Part shown: one piece after another, positions 45,471-54,316 of the stretch
Layout of the letters: each line of letters starts with the position of its first letter
Numbering within the stretch: position 1 is the stretch's first letter
Assembly: GCF_003697785.1 (NCBI RefSeq)
Contig: NZ_QOKZ01000004.1
Span: forward strand, 62,001-126,000
Source: Paracoccus alkanivorans
Lineage (GTDB): Bacteria; Pseudomonadota; Alphaproteobacteria; Rhodobacterales; Rhodobacteraceae
Direction of reading: 5' to 3'
Length of the DNA: 64,000 nucleotides
Position numbers and translations under genes: made by a program
Notes under the pieces: generated by a model
What the model saw: the letters and a program-made list of their open reading frames with translations, nothing else
What the model was told of the DNA's origin: nothing
Database searches by the model: none

Positions 45471-47189
45471 ATGAACAACGCCAAGCCCGGCGGCGCATTG
45501 GGATTCCTGAGAAAGGAAAACATCGTCGCCAAGCCCGGTTTCAACCGCTGGCTGGTGCCACCGGCATCGATTGCCATCCACCTTTGCATCGGCTCGGTCT
45601 ATGCGTGGTCGGTGTTCAACCCGGCCCTCTCGCGCGAGATCGGTATCGTAGGTGCCGCCGCCGATGACTGGAGCCTGTCTTCGATCGTCTGGATTTTCTC
45701 GGTGGCTATCGTCTTTCTGGGCCTGGCCGCTGCTTTCGCGGGCAAATGGCTGGAAGAGGTTGGCCCGCGCATGGTCGGAGTCGTCGCGGCGTTCCTGTGG
45801 GGTGGCGGCTTCATTATCGGCTCGATCGGTATTTCGCTGCATCAACTCTGGCTGATCTATCTCGGCTATGGCGTCCTGGGTGGCTGCGGGCTGGGGCTGG
45901 GATATGTCTCGCCGGTCTCGACTTTGCTGCGCTGGTTCCCCGACCGCCGCGGCATGGCGACGGGCATGGCCATCATGGGCTTTGGCGGTGGCGCGATGAT
46001 TGCCGCGCCGGTCAAGGACTGGCTGCTGTCGATCCATGCCAGGGCGCCCGAATATCTCGGCACCGAAGGCGCGGTAAAGGTGATCACCGAGGGCGGCCGC
46101 CGTTTCGCCGAAACCGCTGCCGGCAAGGTCGAAGTGATCGTCGCCTCGGCGAACCAGGCCGCCGCCTATGGTGGCGAGGCGGGCATCTATGTCGTTGGCA
46201 CGGGCGACACCGGTGCGTCAGCCACCTTCATGACGCTTGGGATCGTCTATTTCTGCGTCATGATCGTCGCATCCTTCATGTATCGCGTCCCGCCCGAGAA
46301 CTGGAAACCCGAAGGGTGGGAACCTAAAGAACAGACCAACCGCATGGTCACGCGCGAGCATGTTCATATCGACCAGGCGCTGAAGACGCCGCAATTCTGG
46401 CAGATGTGGCTGATGCTGTGCTTTAACGTCACCGCCGGGATTGGGGTGATCGGCGTCGCCAAGACGATGATGACCGAGATCTACGGCACCACCATGCCCG
46501 GCATCGTCACCGCGGCCTTCGCCTCGACCTATGTGCTGATGATCTCGGTCTTCAACATGTGCGGGCGGTTCTTCTGGGCCTCGACCTCGGATTACATCGG
46601 CCGCAAGATGACCTATCACTGCTTCTTCGTACTCGGCACGCTGCTGTATCTGTCGATTCCGTTCTTCGCCTCGGCAGGCGCCGAGAGCCCGAATGTGATC
46701 TACCTGGTCGGCTTCTATGTCGCGACGATGATCATCTTCTCGATGTATGGCGGTGGGTTTGCGACCATCCCGGCCTATCTGGCGGACATGTTCGGCACCA
46801 TGCATGTAGGCGGCATCCATGGCAGACTGCTGACGGCATGGTCGGCGGCGGGCGTCTTGGGGCCGCTGGCCATCACCTCGCTGCGGGACATGTCGGTGGG
46901 CAAGGCCATCGAAGACCTGACAGGCAGGATCGATCCGGCGGCATTCGCCGAGAAATTCGGCGCCCCGATCGATCAACTCGATCAGCTTGTCGCAGCCAAG
47001 ACGGTGACTGTCGCCAAGCTGATGGAGATCGCCCCCGAAGGCACCATTGATCCGACTCCAAGCCTTTACAACACCACGATGTATTGCATGGCCGGGCTGT
47101 TGGTTATCGCCTTCTTCGCCAACCTGTTCCTGCGTCCTGTGAACGAACGCCATCATTACCGGGAAATGGCAGCGCAACCCGCTGAATGA
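45471..47189 (+). CDS. OFA family MFS transporter (oxalate/formate antiporter type)
   Basis: A 572-residue major facilitator of the OFA family. TM segments cover most of the protein, with IAIHLCIGSVYAWSVFNPAL as the family-specific first TM and LRWFPDRRGMATGMAIMGFG as the central loop. A long hydrophilic insertion of about 70 residues lies between the sixth and seventh TM segments (the ITEGGRRFAETAAGKVEVIV region). Family members exchange oxalate, formate or other carboxylates. The adjacent two-component system and the upstream operator array suggest induction by its substrate. ATG 45471 follows GGAGGAG. A terminator hairpin follows. Confidence 0.9.
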   Translation: MNNAKPGGALGFLRKENIVAKPGFNRWLVPPASIAIHLCIGSVYAWSVFNPALSREIGIVGAAADDWSLSSIVWIFSVAIVFLGLAAAFAGKWLEEVGPRMVGVVAAFLWGGGFIIGSIGISLHQLWLIYLGYGVLGGCGLGLGYVSPVSTLLRWFPDRRGMATGMAIMGFGGGAMIAAPVKDWLLSIHARAPEYLGTEGAVKVITEGGRRFAETAAGKVEVIVASANQAAAYGGEAGIYVVGTGDTGASATFMTLGIVYFCVMIVASFMYRVPPENWKPEGWEPKEQTNRMVTREHVHIDQALKTPQFWQMWLMLCFNVTAGIGVIGVAKTMMTEIYGTTMPGIVTAAFASTYVLMISVFNMCGRFFWASTSDYIGRKMTYHCFFVLGTLLYLSIPFFASAGAESPNVIYLVGFYVATMIIFSMYGGGFATIPAYLADMFGTMHVGGIHGRLLTAWSAAGVLGPLAITSLRDMSVGKAIEDLTGRIDPAAFAEKFGAPIDQLDQLVAAKTVTVAKLMEIAPEGTIDPTPSLYNTTMYCMAGLLVIAFFANLFLRPVNERHHYREMAAQPAE

Positions 47190-47197
47190 AGTGACCA

Positions 47198-47940
<743 letters not shown>

Positions 47941-47964
47941 CTATCCACACGGGAAAGGATCTAT

Positions 47965-48142
47965 CTTGCCTGGCCGGTCTTCTGACTCGGCTTCACCTGA
48001 TGCGGCGCCTTCCCGACCACAGGGTCAGTGGCTATTGCCGCATCATCCACCTTACAGCGTTGGGCACGTCACGGAATTGCACCGTGTTCCCGATTCTCCT
48101 GCCCCGTCGGGGAGCATGGCACCAGACGAATGAAGTTTATGA
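47965..48142 (-). ncRNA. Cobalamin riboswitch upstream of bluB
   Basis: On the minus strand the segment shows the classic B12-riboswitch blocks in order: GGTGCC near 48120, GGGAACACGGTGCAATTCCG (20 nt) around 48085, GCTGTAA near 48050, the B12-box region with GCCACTG near 48030, GGGAAGGC near 48010 and GAAGACCGGCCAGGC at the 3' end near 47968-47982. It ends about 65 nt before the bluB ATG. Binding of adenosylcobalamin would lower bluB expression. The exact limits are approximate. Confidence 0.9.
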
Positions 48143-48322
48143 AACCCGCCAGGTCGGGACAAGCCCCGCAATCGCCACCTTCAAGGCCGGGAATCGATCA
48201 TCTGTTCGCGCAGAAACTCATGCTGAATTACACGGATGGGACTGAACACGGGATCGGGTAACCCATGCGCGGATCCCCTCACGGGTTTGACTGGTTGGTA
48301 TTTACCCCAATTGCCACCGCGG
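48143..48322. other. Non-coding stretch upstream of the riboswitch
   Basis: I see no gene, hairpin or operator with a clear function here. It probably contains the bluB promoter for the minus strand. The overlapping open frames are short and have no recognisable motif. Confidence 0.4.
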
Positions 48323-48498
48323 CTACCGGATATCGGCGGCCCGCGCGGCATTGATCTCTTCCCCGGCCAATGCAACCGCCTCGGTTAGGGTGTTGAATGC
48401 CCCTTCACCACCACCGACGTTCGGCTTGAACCATTCGTAAATGGGCCGGACCGCCTCTGCCCATGCCGGCCCGCCGGTATCGGCCCGAACGCCCGGTC
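48323..48498 (-). pseudogene. Possible 3' remnant of a protein gene (solute-binding protein-like tail)
   Basis: On the minus strand an open frame without a start codon ends at a TAG at 48323-48325. It has strongly coding-like third positions and reads TGGPAWAEAVRPIYEWFKP, then FNTLTEAVALAGEEINAARA. The final stretch resembles the C-terminus of family-1 sugar binding proteins. It runs in a different frame from the flavin reductase that ends at 48499, and no domain precedes it. It may be a leftover of a deleted transporter gene. The identity is only a suggestion; a search with the tail would settle it. Confidence 0.35.
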
Positions 48499-49005
48499 TC
48501 AATTCCGGCGCAAGAATTCGCCCAAGCTTCCCCGGTAGAAAAGCAGCGGCGCGCCGTCGGTCGTCGTCGCGCGCGTCACCTCTCCCACGACGATCATGTG
48601 ATCGCCCCCCTCATAAGTCGCCCGACGCCTGCATTCGAAGCGCGACAGGCAGCCTTCGATCAGCGGCACGCCATTTTCGTTCCGGACCCAGTCCAGCTTG
48701 TCGAAAGCATAGGCCGATCTGGCGAAACCGTGGCAGATTTGCTCCTGCCTGTGCGACAGGACGTGAATTGCGAAATACTCTGCCGCCTGGAAATGCGCGA
48801 ACCGCCGCGATGCCTTCGCGGGCGACCAAAGCACCAGCGGCGGCTCCAGCGAGACCGAGGCGAAGCTGTTGGCGGTGATCCCGACCGGCCCATCCTCCGA
48901 TCCGGCCGTCACCACAGTGATCCCGGTGCCGAAGCGTCCAAGCGCATCCCGGAATTCGCGGCTGTTTTCTGGCGATGGAGTGAAACTACGCATGGCTTGC
49001 ATCAT
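48499..49005 (-). CDS. Flavin reductase (SmoA-like NAD(P)H:FMN oxidoreductase)
   Basis: A 168-residue flavin reductase of the FMN-binding split-barrel family. EFRDALGRFGTGITVVTAGS opens the protein, VGITANSFASVSLEPPLVLW is the FMN-binding segment and the last part has the DHMIVVGEV strand. It starts at ATG 49005, 8 nt after GAGGGAG, which itself overlaps the stop of the aldo/keto reductase. It would supply FMNH2 to the flavin-dependent monooxygenase encoded upstream in the operon. The order monooxygenase, AKR, flavin reductase matches the Smo sulfoquinovose system. Confidence 0.85.
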   Translation of the reverse strand: MMQAMRSFTPSPENSREFRDALGRFGTGITVVTAGSEDGPVGITANSFASVSLEPPLVLWSPAKASRRFAHFQAAEYFAIHVLSHRQEQICHGFARSAYAFDKLDWVRNENGVPLIEGCLSRFECRRRATYEGGDHMIVVGEVTRATTTDGAPLLFYRGSLGEFLRRN

Positions 49006-49018
49006 ATCCCGCGCTCCC

Positions 49019-49912
49019 TCAAGGGACATCATGGCCATTGGCAAGGCTGTAAAGCTCGAACCAGGTTTCGCGATCGATCGTGATATCCATCGCCGCGGAC
49101 AGCGCCTTGATCCGGTCAAGATTGTTCGTTCCCAGCACCGGGATGATGCGCGCCGGATGACGCAGCAGCCATGCGATGGCGATCGCAGCCTCATCTACCC
49201 CTGCCTGTCGGGCGAGTTCCGACAGCCGGGCACGCAGCACCCCGTGTTCGCCGCCGAACAGGGCGCCGCCGCCAAGGGGCGACCATGCCATGGGTGGAAT
49301 GCCGCGCTCTTGCATGAAGGCTACGTCGCCATTGCGGAACGGACTGCTTTCCAAAAGGCTCAGTTCGACCTGGTTGGTCACCAACTTGGTCTGCATGGCC
49401 GATTGCAACAGGGTCCAGTCATGCAGTTTGAAATTCGAAACGCCAATGGCCCGCACCTTGCCGCTGGCCACCAGCCCGTCCAACGCGGCGCCGGTTTCGT
49501 GATGATCCATCAGCGGGTCGGGACGATGGATCAGAAGCAGGTCGATCCGCTCGATATTCATCTCGGCCAGCGAGCGGTCCACCGAAGCCTCGATATGTGC
49601 GCGGCTGGTATCGTAATGCTTCGCGCGCCGGTTCGGGAACCTGTCCGAAAGCAGGGCGATATCGCATTTGGTCACGATCTCCATCCGGTCGCGCAGGAAC
49701 GGCGCGGCTTTCAACGCCCGGCCCAGAACGATCTGGCTTTCATAATCGCCATAGATATCCGCCTGATCGAAACTGGTGATCCCCTGATCAAGGCAGGCCT
49801 CGATCTTGGCCTGAACATGCCTTTCTCCGGTATCCGCGTCATCGGCCAGCCGCCACATGCCATAGACGATGCGGCTGAGTTCCAGATCCCCGTTGAGGCT
49901 GATACGTTCCAT
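49019..49912 (-). CDS. Aldo/keto reductase (SmoB-like, YdhF-type)
   Basis: A 297-residue AKR. The catalytic tetrad is intact: Asp49 and Tyr54 (FDQADIYGDY), Lys82 (VTKCDI) and His129 (LLLIHRPDP). The N-terminus MERISLNGDLELSRIVYGMW and the overall YdhF-like pattern recall SmoB, which reduces 6-oxo-glucose to glucose with NADPH. Its start overlaps the upstream monooxygenase stop by one base (TAATG). Its stop is 13 nt before the flavin reductase start. Role inferred from family and gene order. Confidence 0.85.
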   Translation of the reverse strand: MERISLNGDLELSRIVYGMWRLADDADTGERHVQAKIEACLDQGITSFDQADIYGDYESQIVLGRALKAAPFLRDRMEIVTKCDIALLSDRFPNRRAKHYDTSRAHIEASVDRSLAEMNIERIDLLLIHRPDPLMDHHETGAALDGLVASGKVRAIGVSNFKLHDWTLLQSAMQTKLVTNQVELSLLESSPFRNGDVAFMQERGIPPMAWSPLGGGALFGGEHGVLRARLSELARQAGVDEAAIAIAWLLRHPARIIPVLGTNNLDRIKALSAAMDITIDRETWFELYSLANGHDVP

Positions 49913-51069
49913 TACCGGCGCTCTCCAATCCCAAGCGGTGTTTCAGGCGCGCTGTCCGGCACCCGGCCATATTCATGCGGCAGCGAGCAGGTCCGCACAT
50001 GCGGCAGGACCAGACGGCCGAAATACTCGCATTCGTTAATATGCGGATAGCCCGAGAAAATGAAGGCCCGGATACCCATTTTGCGATATTCCTCCAACTC
50101 GCTCAACACCTGATCGGCTGACCCGACCAGCGCCGCGCCGCAACCCGAGCGGGCCCGCCCCACCCCCGTCCAAAGATGCGGCTCGATGAATCCCTCCATA
50201 TCCGCAAGTTCACGATTCCGGGCCTGGTGCGCTACCCCGAGAGAGGTCGCGTCCAGCGCGCGGGCCCGGATCGCCTCGCCTTTCTCGTCATCCAGTTTCG
50301 AGACCAGTTCCCGCGCATATTCGCGCGCCTCGGCCTCGGTTTCGCGGACGATCACATGGCAGCGCAGCCCGTAATCCAGCGTGCGGTCATACCTCTCGGC
50401 CACAGCGTTGACGGCCCTCATCCGGCCTGCAAGCTCTTCCTTGGTTTCGGGCCACATCAGGTAAACGTCGCAATGCTGCCCGCAAAGTTCCAGTGCCGGG
50501 GGACTGTAGCCGCCGAAATACAGCAACGGGCCGCCATTCTGCTGATAGGGCTTGGCCGGGTCGGTGGGAATGCCCTCGAAATCGTAGATCTCGCCTTTGT
50601 AGGTGATCTGGTCCCGCGTCCATGCCTGCTTCAGGATCTCGACCACCTCGCGCGAGCGCTGATAGCGATAGGCGCTCTCGGCCTTCTCGCCCGGAAAATC
50701 CGAGCTGATGATATTCACCGTCAGCCGTCCCTTCAGCATGTGGTCCAGCGTCGCAATGGTCCGCGCCAGCATGATCGGCTGCATCTCGCCGCAACGCACA
50801 GCCGCCAGCAGGTTGATCCGGTCGGTGATCGGTGCGCAGCCGGCAACGAAACTCAGCGTGTCCTGCCCGACCTGGTAAGAGGACGGGCACAGGATATTGC
50901 GGAATCCCTGCGATTCGGCGGCCCTGACGATGTCCGAGCAATGTTCCCAACTGGAGCGCAACGCGCCGTCAGGCACCCCGAGATAACGGTAGTCATCTGA
51001 ACAAAGCGCGGAAAACCACGACACTTCAGCCGCTTGCAGCTCCGGTGAGGTTATCGGGACGATACTCAT
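49912..51069 (-). CDS. Two-component flavin-dependent monooxygenase (SmoC/SsuD-like, LLM class)
   Basis: A 385-residue bacterial-luciferase-like monooxygenase. It resembles the alkanesulfonate monooxygenase SsuD: the VEILKQAWTRDQITYKGEIY segment, PLLYFGGYSPPALELCGQHC with the flavin-phosphate region and a C-terminal GIRAFIFSGYPHINECEYFG. The length fits SmoC, which converts sulfoquinovose to 6-oxo-glucose and sulfite with FMNH2 and O2. The linked AKR and flavin reductase fit the same pathway. It is divergent from a GntR gene. The substrate could also be another C6 sulfosugar or sulfonate. Confidence 0.82.
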   Translation of the reverse strand: MSIVPITSPELQAAEVSWFSALCSDDYRYLGVPDGALRSSWEHCSDIVRAAESQGFRNILCPSSYQVGQDTLSFVAGCAPITDRINLLAAVRCGEMQPIMLARTIATLDHMLKGRLTVNIISSDFPGEKAESAYRYQRSREVVEILKQAWTRDQITYKGEIYDFEGIPTDPAKPYQQNGGPLLYFGGYSPPALELCGQHCDVYLMWPETKEELAGRMRAVNAVAERYDRTLDYGLRCHVIVRETEAEAREYARELVSKLDDEKGEAIRARALDATSLGVAHQARNRELADMEGFIEPHLWTGVGRARSGCGAALVGSADQVLSELEEYRKMGIRAFIFSGYPHINECEYFGRLVLPHVRTCSLPHEYGRVPDSAPETPLGIGERR

Positions 51070-51123
51070 TCCTTGCGCTCCCTGGATGAAATTTTCCCTT
51101 GCGTAGCAGGCCCGATGATGTAG

Positions 51124-51140
51124 ATCAATAGTGTATCAAT
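51124..51140. promoter_or_regulatory. Direct repeat ATCAAT-N5-ATCAAT in the divergent promoter
   Basis: Two copies of ATCAAT start 11 bp apart, one helical turn, between the monooxygenase operon (start 51069) and the GntR gene (start 51157). GntR sites are more often inverted repeats, so this is a weak candidate for the regulator's binding site. Confidence 0.35.
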
Positions 51141-51156
51141 TTTTGCCGCAGGACAA

Positions 51157-51858
51157 ATGGAAACCCATTCCGCCCTTCCCCTCTATCTGCAGCTCAGCGA
51201 GCTTCTTGCCCGCGACATCGCCGCCGGGCATCTGCTCGACGGGGAAAAGCTGCCGCCCGAGCGTGAAATGGCGGCGAAGCTGGGAACCTCGGTCGGAACA
51301 CTGCGCAAGGCGCTGGCCGAACTGACGAGACAGGGGCTGCTCGAACGGCGGCAGGGGTCGGGGAACTATGTCTGCGCCAAGGCACCCGCACAGAATATCT
51401 ATGCGTTCTTCAGGATAGAATTGCTGCGAGGCGGCGGCCTGCCCCATGCCACGCTGCTATCGGTGGAACGCGTCCGCAAGCCCGCCGGTCTGCCCGATTT
51501 CGGAACCTCGGAGGAAGGGCATCGTATCCGGCGCTTGCGGTATCTGAACGACAGCCCCTGCGTGCTGGAGGAAATCTGGCTCGACGGCAGCTATGCCGAG
51601 CGCATCGCGCCCCGCGACCTGTCCGAATCGCTTTATCTCTTTTATCGCGAGGAACTGAACCTTTGGATCGCGCATGTCGAAGACAGCGTGACCATCGCCC
51701 GGGTGCCCGATTGGAAGCCGGACGGGTTCGAGCCCGCGATCGGTTCGGCCACCGGCTATTTCGAACGCATCGGTTATGCGCAGGACAATCGGCGCGCGGA
51801 ATTTTCGCGGAACTGGTTTGACACGACCAAGGCGCGATATGTCGCGCGGATAAGATAG
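51157..51858 (+). CDS. GntR family regulator, HutC/UTRA subfamily
   Basis: A 233-residue regulator. The N-terminal winged HTH is PLYLQLSELLARDIAAGHLL with REMAAKLGTSVGTLRKALAE, and the C-terminal UTRA effector domain has HRIRRLRYLNDSPCVLEEIW and a late FEPAIGSATGYFERIGY segment. The UTRA class commonly binds sugars or sugar phosphates. It is divergent from the Smo-like operon and 7 nt upstream of a Gfo/Idh gene, so it probably regulates both. Confidence 0.9.
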   Translation: METHSALPLYLQLSELLARDIAAGHLLDGEKLPPEREMAAKLGTSVGTLRKALAELTRQGLLERRQGSGNYVCAKAPAQNIYAFFRIELLRGGGLPHATLLSVERVRKPAGLPDFGTSEEGHRIRRLRYLNDSPCVLEEIWLDGSYAERIAPRDLSESLYLFYREELNLWIAHVEDSVTIARVPDWKPDGFEPAIGSATGYFERIGYAQDNRRAEFSRNWFDTTKARYVARIR

Positions 51859-51865
51859 GATCACG

Positions 51866-52996
51866 ATGACTCGGACGGTGAATTACGGGATGATCGGCTG
51901 CGGCATGATGGGACGCGAGCATCTGCGGAACATCAGGTTGCTGCCGGATACGCGGATTGCGGCGATCTACGAGCCGGACAGCGACATGAGGCATGCCGCC
52001 GCCGGGATCGCCCCCGAAGCCAGGCTGATCGATTCGGTCGAGGCCCTACTGGACACCGAGGCGCTGGATTGCGTCGTCATTGCTTCCCCAAATCTGGCGC
52101 ATGTCGGACAGTTGGAACAGCTTGCGCGCTACCGTCCCCTGCCGGTTCTGGTCGAAAAGCCCTTGTTTACCCGATCCGAGGATCAGTCCCGCCTAGGAAA
52201 GCTGATGAACAGCTATCCCGCGCCGATCTGGGTGGCGATGGAATATCGCTACATGCCCCCCATCGCACGCTTCCTCGATCGGCTCGACCAGGCGACGGGC
52301 GGGTTGAAAATGCTGACCATACGCGAGCACCGCTTTCCTTTCCTGCACAAGGTCGGCGCCTGGAACCGCTTCAATCACAGTTCCGGGGGCACGCTGGTCG
52401 AGAAATGCTGCCACTTCTTCGACCTGATGCGGCTCGCGATCCGCTCCGAGCCCGTCCGGGTGATGGCCAGTGCCGGACAGGCGGTCAATCATCGCGACGA
52501 GATATATGACGGGAAGACTCCGGATATCTGGGACAACGCCTATGTCATCGTCGATTTCGCCAATGGGGCGCGGGCAATGCTGGAACTGTGCATGTTCGCC
52601 GAAGGTGCGCGTTACCAGGAGGAAATTTCGGCCGTCGGGCCATCCGGCAAGATCGAGGCGTTCGTTCCCGGTCCAGGACGCTTCTGGCCCGAGCATCTGG
52701 GCGCACCGCCCATCGCCCAACTGATCGAAAGTCCGCGCGCACCGATGGGGCCGATTGTCCATGAAATCCCAGTTGACCCGGCCTTGCTCGCGGCAGGTGA
52801 TCACAACGGATCGACCTTCTACCAGCATCAGAAATTCAAGGCAGCCGTATTGGGACAACAGCCCGTCGAAGTAACGGTCGAGGATGGTATGAAAGCCGTA
52901 TTGATGGGGCTTGCGGCGCAGGAATCCGCCATAAGCGGCTCTGCCATCGAACTGGATTTGAATATCAGAACGGCGCTTGCGGAGTTCTGTTCCTGA
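51866..52996 (+). CDS. Gfo/Idh/MocA family oxidoreductase linked to the Smo-like cluster
   Basis: A 376-residue dehydrogenase. The Rossmann motif is GMIGCGMMGREHLRN and VLVEKPLFTRSED carries the EKP motif; WNRFNHSSGGTLVEKCCHFF is the second catalytic region with the His typical of the family. It follows the GntR gene by 7 nt and is therefore cotranscribed with it. Substrate unknown; a sulfoquinovoside or SQ 3-dehydrogenase role is a speculation based on its location. Confidence 0.85.
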   Translation: MTRTVNYGMIGCGMMGREHLRNIRLLPDTRIAAIYEPDSDMRHAAAGIAPEARLIDSVEALLDTEALDCVVIASPNLAHVGQLEQLARYRPLPVLVEKPLFTRSEDQSRLGKLMNSYPAPIWVAMEYRYMPPIARFLDRLDQATGGLKMLTIREHRFPFLHKVGAWNRFNHSSGGTLVEKCCHFFDLMRLAIRSEPVRVMASAGQAVNHRDEIYDGKTPDIWDNAYVIVDFANGARAMLELCMFAEGARYQEEISAVGPSGKIEAFVPGPGRFWPEHLGAPPIAQLIESPRAPMGPIVHEIPVDPALLAAGDHNGSTFYQHQKFKAAVLGQQPVEVTVEDGMKAVLMGLAAQESAISGSAIELDLNIRTALAEFCS

Positions 52997-53169
52997 CGCC
53001 GGGAGTGCCGGCAGGCGTGTCCGCAAATCCTCAACAATGAGATCAGGAAGATCGTCATGACTGATCGCCGGATTAGATGGCTCGCCCGGTTGTCATGGGC
53101 CTCTGAACCTGTGCAAACGCCGAAGCAGTCGAATACCTGCCCGGCAAAGACCGAAACAGGATTTGTGGG

Positions 53170-53379
53170 TCAACGGTCACGCGACTTCGAGACGTAAGGC
53201 AAAGCGAACAGATACAAGCCGGTAAGCAACATCAGAGCGAGCGGAAACAGCGGCAGGAAATACACCCATTCCGCAGGCTGTTTTCCCAGTCCCAACGCCG
53301 CGAAGATCGCGACGACGATCACCGTAAAAACAATGGAAAGCCAACGGTGGGTTTGCCGAATCCATTTGTTCCAGTTCAT
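53170..53379 (-). CDS. Small membrane protein (two TM segments), 69 aa
   Basis: A 69-residue protein with an N-terminal amphipathic segment (MNWNKWIRQTHRWLSIVFTV, then VIVVAIFAALGLGK) and a second TM (FPLALMLLTGLYLFALPYV). It has no known domain that I recognise. It ends the ArsR/SRPBCC operon, 85 nt after the SRPBCC stop, and small proteins of this type occur downstream of ArsR-SRPBCC pairs in related bacteria. Function unknown. Confidence 0.75.
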   Translation of the reverse strand: MNWNKWIRQTHRWLSIVFTVIVVAIFAALGLGKQPAEWVYFLPLFPLALMLLTGLYLFALPYVSKSRDR

Positions 53380-53464
53380 CGAAAAATTCCTTTACCAATA
53401 AGCCATAACCATCCCGGTGGTGCCGCTTGGCCGATCCGGATATGCTTGATGCCACGATCCGGAA

Positions 53465-53875
53465 TTAGTCCATTCGCGCCAGAACCTGCTCGATGGCATC
53501 AAAATGCCGCGGCCATCCCATCCGGGCCCCTTGATAATAGCGCGGCTGATCCGGCTTGAACCCTGTCTGTTCCATGCGCAACCGGGTTCCTCCATCGGTC
53601 GGAGTCAGGGTCCATGTCACGACACTTTCAAGATCTCCCGAGTCCCAGCTATAGGACAAGGTCCTGTCCTGCTCGATCGTTCGGATTGTGCAATCGACAT
53701 TGCCCCAATCTCCACGCAACTGGAACCGGTGGTCCGGAACAGGCTCGAAATCATTCTTCATCAGCCATTCCTCGATAAGATGCGGCTGCGTCAGTGCACG
53801 CCAGATCTTGTTCGGCGGGTGAGGGAAATCCCGCTCGATCGTGACAGAGCGCGCTTCGGTCGGAGTATCATTCAT
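53465..53875 (-). CDS. SRPBCC (AHSA1-like) domain protein
   Basis: A 136-residue START/Bet v 1-like protein of the AHSA1 type. SVTIERDFPHPPNKIWRALT is the N-terminal signature, and a C-terminal helix (YYQGARMGWPRHFDAIEQVL) closes the hydrophobic pocket. The start at 53875 overlaps the ArsR stop by 4 nt. ArsR-SRPBCC pairs are common autoregulated modules whose ligand is unknown; the SRPBCC pocket may bind the lipophilic inducer. Confidence 0.88.
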   Translation of the reverse strand: MNDTPTEARSVTIERDFPHPPNKIWRALTQPHLIEEWLMKNDFEPVPDHRFQLRGDWGNVDCTIRTIEQDRTLSYSWDSGDLESVVTWTLTPTDGGTRLRMEQTGFKPDQPRYYQGARMGWPRHFDAIEQVLARMD

Positions 53876-54201
53876 TGGTCCATCCTTTTCAGAAGGTATT
53901 CGAGATCGTCGAACCGGCGCTCCCAGAAGCCGGTCATCCGGTTCGTCCAATCGATCAGCGGAGAAAGCGCTTCAGGCTGAACGCTGTAATACGTTTGCCG
54001 CCCCTCGGGGCGGCCCCGCACCAGTCCCGCCTGCTTGAGGGCGCGCAAATGCTTCGACACCACCGGCTGCGACACCCCGGCCGGAGCCGTCAGGGCGCTG
54101 ACCGTCGCCTCGCCCTCGCGGCAAAGCTGTTCGAAAATGGCCCGCCGGGTCGGATCGGCAAGCGCCCTGAAAATCGCATCCTGAACGTTCGGCAGTTCCA
54201 T
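53872..54201 (-). CDS. ArsR family winged-helix repressor
   Basis: A 109-residue regulator. The HTH core is ALADPTRRAIFEQLCREGEA followed by SQPVVSKHLRALKQAGLVRG and the wing RPEGRQTYYS. No CxC metal site is present, so it is not a metal sensor of the classical kind. ATG 54201 is chosen because the other candidate start (54216, GTG) lies inside the 18-bp inverted repeat that is probably its own operator. It heads the operon with SRPBCC and the small membrane protein. Confidence 0.88.
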   Translation of the reverse strand: MELPNVQDAIFRALADPTRRAIFEQLCREGEATVSALTAPAGVSQPVVSKHLRALKQAGLVRGRPEGRQTYYSVQPEALSPLIDWTNRMTGFWERRFDDLEYLLKRMDQ

Positions 54202-54207
54202 GGATAT

Positions 54208-54248
54208 ATACCCCACTGGCTATGATTAACTCATAGCCAGTGGGGTAT
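54208..54248. promoter_or_regulatory. Perfect 18-bp inverted repeat at the ArsR promoter
   Basis: The left arm ATACCCCACTGGCTATGA and the right arm TCATAGCCAGTGGGGTAT are exact reverse complements with a 5-nt TTAAC spacer. The element lies immediately upstream of the ArsR start. Its length exceeds a single winged-helix dimer site, so it may bind two dimers or act also as RNA structure at the transcript start. Autorepression is inferred. Confidence 0.75.
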
Positions 54249-54316
54249 TGATAAGTCAACCGGAAATCGTGCCGCTATGACTTCCAAGCCCGAGCACGAT
54301 CCCGAAACATCAGCAC

